Below are positions 1 to 6,222 of a stretch of 7,082 bases of DNA, piece after piece (positions within the stretch are counted from its first letter, which is position 1; every line of letters starts with the position of its first letter). The position numbers and the translations under genes were made by a program. The notes under the pieces are model-generated. The model searched no databases and was not told the DNA's origin. It saw nothing but the letters and a program-made list of their open reading frames with translations. Origin of the DNA: an uncultured Campylobacter sp. (GTDB lineage: Bacteria > Campylobacterota > Campylobacteria > Campylobacterales > Campylobacteraceae); contig NZ_CALACG010000365.1 in assembly GCF_937890585.1 (NCBI RefSeq), positions 1 through 7,082 of the forward strand. Direction: 5' to 3'.

Positions 1-1
1 A

Positions 2-85
2 ATTTACGAGCAATACACTTGGCTTTGGAAAGAAAATTCAGTGGCAAAAGTAAAAAAAGAGCATAATATTTCCGTACTAGCTTAA
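2..85 (+). CDS. C-terminal tail of an unidentified upstream gene (partial)
   Basis: Reading frame 2 is open from the window edge to a TAA at 83-85. It gives 27 residues, beginning IYEQYTWLWKE and ending with a lysine-rich helix-like tail and ISVLA. The aromatic-rich composition followed by a charged helix looks like a genuine protein end, and the codons fit the neighbouring genes. The other two frames are also open for a short way, with stops at 64-66 and 51-53, so the frame choice is not certain. I do not recognise the family and assign no function. No clear GC-rich terminator follows the stop. Confidence 0.45.
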   Translation: MYEQYTWLWKENSVAKVKKEHNISVLA

Positions 86-310
86 GAGCCAACTGTTAGA
101 TATGTGCCGAAAATAACGCTTTTCTTACAGTAAAATATACAAAAAATTTACAAAATTTTTTAGGATTTTGTTTAGCCTAAACTCATCTTGGTCGCTATTT
201 TAAGCCATTTTTAAAAAAAATATGAAATCAAAAAACAAAATATTAAATAACTAAAAAATAGCTTAAAAGTACCGTAAATTCGGTTAATCTTTCTAGCCTT
301 ACCCTTATTA
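86..310. other. A/T-rich non-coding region upstream of the adhesin gene
   Basis: This stretch has no credible gene. Its longest start-to-stop frame is a ten-codon ATG frame at 222-254 without a ribosome binding site. It carries repeated A- and T-tracts, including A6 at 141-146, A8 at 213-220, A6 at 230-235 and A6 at 253-258, of the kind that bends DNA. Several short inverted repeats are present: 141-149 with 153-161; GTTTAG/CTAAAC around 176; GCTATTTT at 194-201 with AAAATAGC at 255-262; and ACCG/CGGT at 271-284. The likely roles are upstream promoter DNA for the adhesin and transcript end for the preceding gene. Both roles are inferred. Confidence 0.6.
141..161 (+). repeat. A/T-only inverted repeat, possible weak terminator
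   Basis: AAAAAATTT at 141-149 and AAATTTTTT at 153-161 are perfect reverse complements separated by ACA, and the structure ends in six T. It lies 55 bp after the presumed stop of the upstream gene. The geometry resembles an intrinsic terminator, but the stem contains no G:C pair and would be weak. It could equally be only part of the curved A/T-rich promoter region. Confidence 0.35.
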
Positions 311-316
311 TATAAT
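311..316 (+). promoter_or_regulatory. Sigma-70 type -10 element for the adhesin gene
   Basis: A perfect TATAAT sits 28 bp before the start codon, preceded by a T/A-rich stretch (CTTATTA), as is usual in Campylobacter, where the -35 box is poorly conserved. A 17-bp spacer would put the -35 at about 288-293 (TCTTTC), which is not a good match. Transcription would start near 322-324, giving a short leader that holds the ribosome binding site. An 8-bp palindrome, ATCGCGAT at 315-322, overlaps the -10 and start region. Confidence 0.6.
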
Positions 317-331
317 CGCGATAAAATTTAT

Positions 332-338
332 AAAGGAG
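332..338 (+). promoter_or_regulatory. Ribosome binding site of the adhesin gene
   Basis: AAAGGAG lies five bases before the ATG at 344. It is a near-perfect Shine-Dalgarno match and supports this ATG as the true start. Confidence 0.85.
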
Positions 339-343
339 CACTT

Positions 344-733
344 ATGGCTAAGGAAGTAGGCGTAGTAAAGTCGCTAAATGGCAAGGCGGTTGCTGTTGAC
401 CAAAATGGAAACGAGAGAGAGCTAAAAGTTGGCGACATCGTTTATATGGGCGAGAGCATCAAGACAGATGGCGCAGCAGACAAGATAACTATCGTTGCAA
501 ATAACGGCAAAGAGATCACAGTATTAGGCAGTGATGCGCTTTCTTTAAATCCAAGCACAATAGGAGCTGAGGGCTTAGCTGATATAAGCGCTCTGCAAAA
601 CGCTATCTTAAACGGCGGAGATCTAACAAAACTTGAAGAGACTGCTGCTGGTGGAAACGCTGCTGCAGGCGGTGGCGGCGATGGCGTGAGCCTTGGTGCG
701 GCTAGCTTTGCCGAGGGTGGTCACTACTCAAAT
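344..733 (+). other. N-terminal retention module with LapG-type cleavage site
   Basis: Residues 1-98 form the compact module typical of LapA-family adhesins: short beta strands with VGD at 29-31, GESIKTDG at 36-43 and NNGKEITVLG at 53-62. The linker that follows reads EETAAGGNAAAGGGGDG. TAAG at residues 100-103 (bases 641-652) fits the known LapG consensus of T, P or A followed by AAG, with cleavage expected between A101 and A102. A second match, AAAG, is at 106-109. In Pseudomonas fluorescens LapA the cut is also in a TAAG at about residue 108. Here the motif and position are seen directly, while the cleavage is inferred. Confidence 0.8.
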
Positions 734-3700
734 ATCAATGAAACTTATAGAAATTTAACTGACACAAATAGAGCTTTTGAATCATACGATAGTTCAATAG
801 GCGGATATAGCAATGACGGCGATGATACTATAATACCAGGTGCCCCAACTGTTAAATTTGTAAGTGATGATCCAGATGATGGCATCCTAACTAGAGTTGA
901 GCATGCAAATGATAATGATTTAAATACATCAAAAGTTCTTATCACTGTGCCAAATGATGGAACGGTTAGAGTTGGCGATGTATTAAATATCACTGTTACT
1001 GATCCAAATGGTAACGAGGTAAAAACAAATGTAGTAATAACTCCAAGCATCTTAACTGGCGGATATCCTCTTAATGCACCTATTGAGACAGGTAAAATTT
1101 CAAAGGTCGATGCGACTATCACAAATTTCCAAGGAAATGTTAGTGGTAAGAGCGAAGATAGTGTGACCCCTACTGGTTTTAGTGCTCCAGTTGTTAAATT
1201 TACAGAGGATATGAATCTTAATAACAATCCTGATGAAGACCCTGACAATGATGGGCTTTTGACCTATACTGAAAATAATAAAGACGGCAATCTAAATGAA
1301 ACTCCAGTGCTTATAACTGTAACAGATGTGATCGTTGGTGATATACTGCATGTAAAACTAACAAAGCCTGATGGCACCGTAGAGAATAAAAACGTGCCTA
1401 TCACTCAAAATATAATAGATAATGGCTATAAAATAAACGATATGCCAGTTGCTGAAGATAAACTCTCAAAAGTAGAGGCTTACGTAACAGATAGTACAAA
1501 TACAATGACAAGCGCAACTGCTAGTGATGAAACAACTCCAGATGTAAGACCGACTTTAGTATTTACTGAAGATGGTGACAACAATGGCTTTCTAACAGAC
1601 GCAGAAAATAAAGGAACAGATGGAAATTTTAGAACTTCACCAGTAGATATAACTCTTCCAAAAGATGTAGTAGCTGGCGATAAGATCGTTATAACTTATA
1701 CTGATCCGTTAAATTATAACAATCCATCAGCTCCTCATGAAAAAACAATCACAGTAGAACTAACTCCAGAAATGGTCAGAGATCACAAAGTGACTGGCGT
1801 GCCACTTGATATATTCCCTGGGGTAAAAACAACTGCTAGTGTTCATGTAGTGGATAAAAATGATGTTGTAAAAAGTGCAGAGTCGGATACAGATAATGTA
1901 CATCCAATCGGATCAGGATTAACCATAACGCTATCTGAGCAAAAAACTCTTCACGAAATTTCAAGACAAGAGAGTGTTGCTAAGATTGATAGGAATTTTA
2001 ATGGTGTCAATGAAGATTTAGGTGATGAAAAAGTAAATCACACAACTGCAAAGATCACATTGCCAAATAGGGTTGATGATGGTGATAAGCTTACGCTTTC
2101 TATAAAAACTCCTAAGCTAGACCCTAATGATCCTGAAGGAAAAGCGTTTTTAAAAGATTCTAATGGTAAAACAGAATTTGAAAATACTACAAGAGACTTT
2201 ATTATACATGTAAATGATAAAGGTGTTATAACTAAAGTAGTAGAACATACTAATTCTGGCGATGTTGAGTACGCTCCTTTAAAAGAGGAGCTTAATCAAT
2301 GGGCTATTAATGTTGAAGGATTTAGCGTAAGACATGGAGAAGACACAACTATAACAGCTAGCATTACTCACATAAACCCAAATAGGAACGCTCATATAGC
2401 TCCTGTGGAGGCTTCAGCTAGCTTAGAGTATGTAAAAGCACCTGAAGTTATCTTTGAAGAGGCTAATGGAGCCAAGACTATGACCAGAGAGCAAGCTATC
2501 AGCGTCGATGGTCTTAATAGCACGAAAGTTACCATTAAGCTTCCTAAAAATGCAGTAAGTGGAGATAAACTAACTGTAACTATAAATGAACCAAATGAGA
2601 CTCCTAGAACAAAAGAATATACTGTTGGAAGAGATGCAAATGGTAAGTTTTTTGTAAAAGATAGTGCTGGCAATGAAATAAATACAGAAGCAGACGGCAG
2701 AAGTTTTAAAATTTCTGGTATCAAAACAGCAACTGGCCTAGAAACTAAAGTAACAGCTGAGATAGTAGATAGTGATGGCAGCATTCAACACGCTAAAGGC
2801 TCAAGTAGTGTTACGATGGCTGGCATAAATGATATGGCCGTAAGATTTGTAGAAGATGGCGATCGTAACGTATCTTTGGCAAGATCAGAAAGCAAAGACG
2901 GAGACAATGATCTACTTAAGACTACAATTGCAGTAAAAGTGCCAAATAATGTTATAGCTGACGATGTTGTAAATGTAACAATAAACAATGGCACTTCAAC
3001 TGAGACTAAAACTTATAAGGTTACTGGTAGAGATGATCACGGTAAGATCACACTAAAAAATACTTCTGAGACCTTAACCGTAAATGATAAGAATGAGATA
3101 GAGATCAAAGGTGTTTTGATAGAAGCTGGTAAAACTATCAACGTAGCTGCAGAGACTACTGATGCAAGCGGTGGCAAAAAAGCCGAAGCTAAAAACCATA
3201 ACACTCTTGAAAAACTTCATAATGATATGAAGATCACTTTTGAAGAAGATGCTGATAATGACGGCATCTTGTATAGCGCTGAAGCAAACAGCGATCATAG
3301 CGAGACAACTACGACAGCAACTATAAAACTTCCTTCAAATTTTGTCGTAGGAGATAAGCTAGTAGTAGAGTCATACAATAAAGATGCTCCAAACAATAAA
3401 ACACCTAAAGAATATACCATAAGCAAAGATGCTGGCGGAAATTTGGTTGCCATCGGTGGTGGTGAAACATTAAATATTGTAAACGATCCAAATGGAAATA
3501 AAGTAGTTGAATACACTCTAAATTTAACAGAGGATCATACGACTATCATAAATGCTAAGGTTACTGACAATACTGGCGTTGATAAAGTAGGCACAAAGAG
3601 TGACATAATGCTTGATGCTCAAGGTGCTGGTGCAGGAACTGGCTTTAGGCTATTTATCAATGAAGATAGTGATAGAAATGAGATACTAAGTAGAGATGAG

Positions 3701-5518
3701 GCGATGACAGATGGTCAGTTAAATACAACTTCTGCCACACTTCAGATCCCAACTACTGTAAATAGTGGTGATGTTATAAAAGTCAAAGTAAATGGTGGAG
3801 TAGAACAAGAATATACTGTTGTTTCAAATGTCGGCAATCGCATTACTCTAAAATTTCCAGATAATCACACTGATTTGCTTCCAGCAGACAATAAGCTAAC
3901 AATTCCTGATGTACATATAGATAAAGATCATCCTGCGCAGGTTGAGGCCACTATAAATGGAGTAACAAAAACAGCCAAGGCTACACTTGAGACGATAGAT
4001 ACCAAAGATCTAAAAGTTGAATTTATAGAAGATGATGCAAGTAGGGATAAAACGATAGATAGAGATGAGGCTATATCTGTTGATGGAGTAAAAGTAACAA
4101 CCATAAGCGTTCAAGTGCCATATAATGTCATAACTGGCGATAAGGTAGAGGTGCTAATAACTGAACCAAAAACTGATGGCACTACAGCAACTAGACCTGT
4201 AAACTATACTGTTTCAAAAGCTCCTGATGGCAAAATTTCATTAATAGATGATACCGATCTAACACATACTCCACATGAGCTTAAAAACAATACTATAAGA
4301 ATAGGTGGCGTTGCCATGCTACCAGGTCGTGAGACTAGTGTAACTGCTATCATATCAAATGGTAGTAGTGAGCCAGTGCCTAGTCCTGAGGCAAAAATAA
4401 AGCTAGCTCCTCTAAGTGAGGCTGGATTAAATTTAAATATTGGCGCTGACCTAAATGACAATGGCACCATAACTAGAGATGAGTCTGATAAAGGCTTGAT
4501 CCAATCAGGCGGAAGCACTTCAAAAGTAAATGTATCTATCCCTGGAAGCGTTATAGAAGGCGATAAGATAAATGTTGAGATAACAAACCCTGGTGCTACT
4601 ACTCCTTTCACAAAAAGCTATAAAGTTATTAGCAAAGATGTAAATGGCAACATTGTCTTGGAAGATCTAGTCACTCACTCTCAATTTTCACTAGATAGAG
4701 ATCAACCACTTCAGTTTGATGCTAAAATTGAAGTTGGTGCGGAGACAAAAGCAAAAGTAACTCTAACAGATGCTTTTGATAATCATGTGAGTAAGACAGA
4801 TAGTGCTAGTGCCGAAATAGATGCTATAAGAGGAGCCTTATTGAGAGATTCTGGAAGTCAGGATAAGGCCCAGATAAAAGTTTATCTCAATGAAGATGCT
4901 AAAGCTGGCGATAAAGTAGAGTTTAAATATACTGATCCAGATGATCACACACAAACAAAAACTGATACCTATGAATTAACAGATCAAGATATAGGTAAAG
5001 GCGTGTTTGAATATTCGCTTGATATCAACGCAAGATCAGCCTATGACCTAAATGTGGAAACTACGCTTATAACGCCAAATGGCTTAGCAAGCAAGGTTTA
5101 TTCTAATGACCTTCATCTAAATGTGAAAAATTACACTATCAATTACGATGAAAACTCAACTATGAAAGGCGGTGAAGGAAGTGCTGATACTTTAGTAGTT
5201 GATAATAAAGTGGTTGATTTTAGTCGTGTGACTGGCCTTGATGCTAAAGTCGAAAGCTTTGAAAATATCCAACTTAAAGGCAACTCTGAGATCAAATTTG
5301 ATGCAAATGCAATCTTTGATATCACTGATAATCCAAACACTGTCCTTAAGATAAAAGGTGACGCAACCAATAAAGTGGATATCAAAGGTAAGTGGGAGTT
5401 AGAAAAAGATCCTTCTATACATGCAGATGCTGGCTTTAAGGGCTACTCAAGTAAAGATCAAGTAGATGGACACACTATCCATATACAAATAGACGATAAA
5501 GTCCAAACAGACCTATAA
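344..5518 (+). CDS. Giant LapA-type repeat adhesin, type I secreted, with retention module
   Basis: This 1724-residue acidic protein has no signal peptide. I see no cysteine and only two tryptophans (W653, W1684), as expected for a type I secreted giant adhesin. Domain order: residues 1-130, a retention module (MAKEVGVVKSLNGKAVAV, then the NGNERELKVGD and KITIVANNGKEITV strands) ending in a glycine-rich linker with TAAG at 100-103; 167-1594, about eleven Ig-like repeats of 102-174 residues; 1595-1724, a C-terminal secretion region with one degenerate RTX motif (GGEGSADTL, 1609-1617) and a DFSRV...FENIQL...FDITDN pattern. Known LapA-family proteins stay at the surface because the N-terminal module lodges in the TolC-like pore; they promote attachment and biofilm. 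The start is fixed by a strong ribosome binding site and the family-typical N-terminus. A hairpin follows the stop. No exporter gene is adjacent. The adhesin assignment is strong; ligand and species are unknown. Confidence 0.9.
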   Translation: MAKEVGVVKSLNGKAVAVDQNGNERELKVGDIVYMGESIKTDGAADKITIVANNGKEITVLGSDALSLNPSTIGAEGLADISALQNAILNGGDLTKLEETAAGGNAAAGGGGDGVSLGAASFAEGGHYSNINETYRNLTDTNRAFESYDSSIGGYSNDGDDTIIPGAPTVKFVSDDPDDGILTRVEHANDNDLNTSKVLITVPNDGTVRVGDVLNITVTDPNGNEVKTNVVITPSILTGGYPLNAPIETGKISKVDATITNFQGNVSGKSEDSVTPTGFSAPVVKFTEDMNLNNNPDEDPDNDGLLTYTENNKDGNLNETPVLITVTDVIVGDILHVKLTKPDGTVENKNVPITQNIIDNGYKINDMPVAEDKLSKVEAYVTDSTNTMTSATASDETTPDVRPTLVFTEDGDNNGFLTDAENKGTDGNFRTSPVDITLPKDVVAGDKIVITYTDPLNYNNPSAPHEKTITVELTPEMVRDHKVTGVPLDIFPGVKTTASVHVVDKNDVVKSAESDTDNVHPIGSGLTITLSEQKTLHEISRQESVAKIDRNFNGVNEDLGDEKVNHTTAKITLPNRVDDGDKLTLSIKTPKLDPNDPEGKAFLKDSNGKTEFENTTRDFIIHVNDKGVITKVVEHTNSGDVEYAPLKEELNQWAINVEGFSVRHGEDTTITASITHINPNRNAHIAPVEASASLEYVKAPEVIFEEANGAKTMTREQAISVDGLNSTKVTIKLPKNAVSGDKLTVTINEPNETPRTKEYTVGRDANGKFFVKDSAGNEINTEADGRSFKISGIKTATGLETKVTAEIVDSDGSIQHAKGSSSVTMAGINDMAVRFVEDGDRNVSLARSESKDGDNDLLKTTIAVKVPNNVIADDVVNVTINNGTSTETKTYKVTGRDDHGKITLKNTSETLTVNDKNEIEIKGVLIEAGKTINVAAETTDASGGKKAEAKNHNTLEKLHNDMKITFEEDADNDGILYSAEANSDHSETTTTATIKLPSNFVVGDKLVVESYNKDAPNNKTPKEYTISKDAGGNLVAIGGGETLNIVNDPNGNKVVEYTLNLTEDHTTIINAKVTDNTGVDKVGTKSDIMLDAQGAGAGTGFRLFINEDSDRNEILSRDEAMTDGQLNTTSATLQIPTTVNSGDVIKVKVNGGVEQEYTVVSNVGNRITLKFPDNHTDLLPADNKLTIPDVHIDKDHPAQVEATINGVTKTAKATLETIDTKDLKVEFIEDDASRDKTIDRDEAISVDGVKVTTISVQVPYNVITGDKVEVLITEPKTDGTTATRPVNYTVSKAPDGKISLIDDTDLTHTPHELKNNTIRIGGVAMLPGRETSVTAIISNGSSEPVPSPEAKIKLAPLSEAGLNLNIGADLNDNGTITRDESDKGLIQSGGSTSKVNVSIPGSVIEGDKINVEITNPGATTPFTKSYKVISKDVNGNIVLEDLVTHSQFSLDRDQPLQFDAKIEVGAETKAKVTLTDAFDNHVSKTDSASAEIDAIRGALLRDSGSQDKAQIKVYLNEDAKAGDKVEFKYTDPDDHTQTKTDTYELTDQDIGKGVFEYSLDINARSAYDLNVETTLITPNGLASKVYSNDLHLNVKNYTINYDENSTMKGGEGSADTLVVDNKVVDFSRVTGLDAKVESFENIQLKGNSEIKFDANAIFDITDNPNTVLKIKGDATNKVDIKGKWELEKDPSIHADAGFKGYSSKDQVDGHTIHIQIDDKVQTDL
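842..5125 (+). repeat. Array of about eleven degenerate Ig-like protein repeats
   Basis: Approximate residue limits: R1 167-280, R2 281-401, R3 402-523, R4 524-697, R5 698-828, R6 829-958, R7 959-1097, R8 1098-1220, R9 1221-1357, R10 1358-1492, R11 1493-1594. A typical unit starts with a hydrophobic strand and an acidic loop (VFTEDGDNNGFLTDAE in R3). Next come DG and a T-rich segment, a strand ending in LP, and then a hallmark V-x-x-GDK-h-x-V-x-I strand (h, hydrophobic). R6 has ADD instead of GD. The units closest to R9 add a YTVSKxxDGKIxL hairpin. The copies are clearly homologous in protein but well diverged in DNA, so the array is old. R11 lacks the acidic opening loop. The boundaries are by eye and may shift by several residues. 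Confidence 0.8.
5126..5515 (+). other. C-terminal type I secretion region of the adhesin
   Basis: Residues 1595-1724 follow the pattern found at the ends of many giant type I secreted adhesins. There is one RTX-like glycine turn (GGEGSADTL, with one extra residue compared with GGxGxDxL). Then come VVDFSRVTGLDAKVESFENI, the FDITDNPNTVLKIKGD segment, and a final strand HTIHIQIDDKV before the stop. There is no long RTX nonapeptide array. The secretion signal role is inferred from family resemblance. Confidence 0.65.
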
Positions 5519-5525
5519 TCCCCAA

Positions 5526-5552
5526 AAGTGAGTGCGCTTTAAGCACTCACTT
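5526..5552 (+). terminator. Hairpin after the adhesin gene, probable terminator
   Basis: AAGTGAGTGC at 5526-5535 pairs perfectly over ten bases with GCACTCACTT at 5543-5552, leaving a seven-base loop. It starts eight bases after the adhesin stop. The T-tract expected directly after the stem is missing (CACTTAAC follows), and the first T6 run is at 5579-5584. It is therefore either an imperfect intrinsic terminator or a 3' stabilising hairpin separating the adhesin from lemA. Confidence 0.6.
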
Positions 5553-5590
5553 CACTTAACTAACTTCAATTCACATCATTTTTTAAGCCT

Positions 5591-5604
5591 TATTTTACTA
5601 ATAT
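5591..5604 (+). promoter_or_regulatory. Possible promoter of the lemA operon
   Basis: A T-rich segment (T6 at 5579-5584, then TTATTTTACTAATAT) precedes lemA. Overlapping -10 candidates are TACTAA at 5596-5601 and TAATAT at 5599-5604, 23-31 bases before the ATG. No good -35 box is visible. The hairpin upstream makes an independent promoter likely, but the exact element is uncertain. Confidence 0.35.
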
Positions 5605-5615
5605 CACCCCTTTTA

Positions 5616-5622
5616 AAGGAGA
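5616..5622 (+). promoter_or_regulatory. Ribosome binding site of lemA
   Basis: AAGGAGA, with its AGGAG core ending five bases before the ATG at 5627, is a strong Shine-Dalgarno match that fixes the lemA start. Confidence 0.8.
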
Positions 5623-5626
5623 AGAC

Positions 5627-6220
5627 ATGAAAAATTTAATAGCCATAGTTGTGGTCATAGCAGCACTTGTTTTTGGCGCTTTCAAATACGCAAATTCATT
5701 TGTCGTGCTTGATGAAAACACCAACGAGAAGTGGTCGCAGGTGCTAAATCAATACAAAAGAAGAGCCGATCTTGTGCCAAATTTAGTTGAAACTGTAAAA
5801 GGCTACGCAGCCCACGAACAAAAGGTCTTTGAAGACGTGGCAAACGCAAGAAGCAAGAGCATGCAAGTAAGCATCGACGCAAGCAGTCTTAGCGACGAGG
5901 CAAAGGTTAAAGAATTTATGGCAGCTCAAGGTCAGCTAGGCTCCGCACTTGGCAGGCTAATGGCAGTTAGCGAGAGCTACCCAGAGCTAAAAGCAAACCA
6001 AAATTTCCTATCACTCCAAAGCCAGCTTGAGGGCACAGAAAACCGCATAAGCGTAGCAAGACGCGACTACATCGAGGCCGTAAAAGAGTACAACGTAGCT
6101 CTTAGAAGCTTTCCAGGTAAATTTATAGTAGGCATTTTCTACCCAGAGATGAAGCCAAAACAAGGCATCGAGGTTAGCAGCGAAGATATAAAAAACCCAA
6201 AAGTTTCGTTTGAGAAATAA
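5627..6220 (+). CDS. lemA: LemA family membrane-anchored protein
   Basis: This 197-residue protein has the full length and motif order of the LemA family. Residues 3-19 are a hydrophobic N-terminal anchor. Then come WSQVLNQYKRRADLVPNLVE (36-55) and TVKGYAAHE (56-64), an alanine-rich helix, QGQLGSALGRLMAV (101-114), YPELKANQNFLSLQ (118-131), LEGTENRISVARRDY (134-148), AVKEYN (151-156) and FPGKF (162-166). Family members are helical bundles tethered to the membrane with the bulk outside the cytoplasm. Their biochemical role is not established, and the name comes from an unrelated antigen mimic in Listeria. The gene is the first of a coupled pair: its TAA shares one base with the next ATG. Composition is somewhat richer in GC than the adhesin repeats. 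The identification is secure; the function is open. Confidence 0.95.
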   Translation: MKNLIAIVVVIAALVFGAFKYANSFVVLDENTNEKWSQVLNQYKRRADLVPNLVETVKGYAAHEQKVFEDVANARSKSMQVSIDASSLSDEAKVKEFMAAQGQLGSALGRLMAVSESYPELKANQNFLSLQSQLEGTENRISVARRDYIEAVKEYNVALRSFPGKFIVGIFYPEMKPKQGIEVSSEDIKNPKVSFEK

Positions 6221-6222
6221 TG
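6218..6222 (+). other. Stop-start overlap coupling lemA and the TPM gene
   Basis: TAATG contains the lemA stop (6218-6220) and the downstream ATG (6220-6222). The preceding bases TGAGAAA give only a poor Shine-Dalgarno match, so reinitiation by ribosomes finishing lemA is the likely mode of translation. Confidence 0.75.

Noticed and set aside
222..254. Ten-codon ATG frame (MKSKNKILNN) in the adhesin leader
   Set aside because: There is no ribosome binding site, and the A/T-rich composition makes a chance frame likely.
86..343. Riboswitch, small RNA or tRNA in the adhesin leader
   Set aside because: No conserved motif or GC-containing stable fold was visible. The inverted repeats are short and mostly A/T.
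653..720. G-rich stretch considered as a phase-variable homopolymer
   Set aside because: The G runs are short and interrupted (GGCGGTGGCGGCGATGG). No G or C run reaches the seven or more bases typical of Campylobacter contingency loci.
745..1248. Minus-strand open frame of 167 codons, and similar ones at 2392-2784, 2785-2994, 3074-3298, 3295-3516, 4204-4611 and 5143-5385
   Set aside because: All lie inside the adhesin gene, encode Ser/Leu/Val-rich sequence typical of the antisense of Asp/Asn/Thr-rich repeats, and show no family motif.
842..5125. Repeated segments considered as a CRISPR array or tandem DNA repeat
   Set aside because: The repetition is at protein level with units of about 300-520 bases and strong DNA divergence. 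There are no short identical repeats with spacers.
5682..5882. Minus-strand open frame opposite lemA, and another at 6462-6800 opposite the TPM gene
   Set aside because: Both overlap securely identified genes on the + strand and have no recognisable product.
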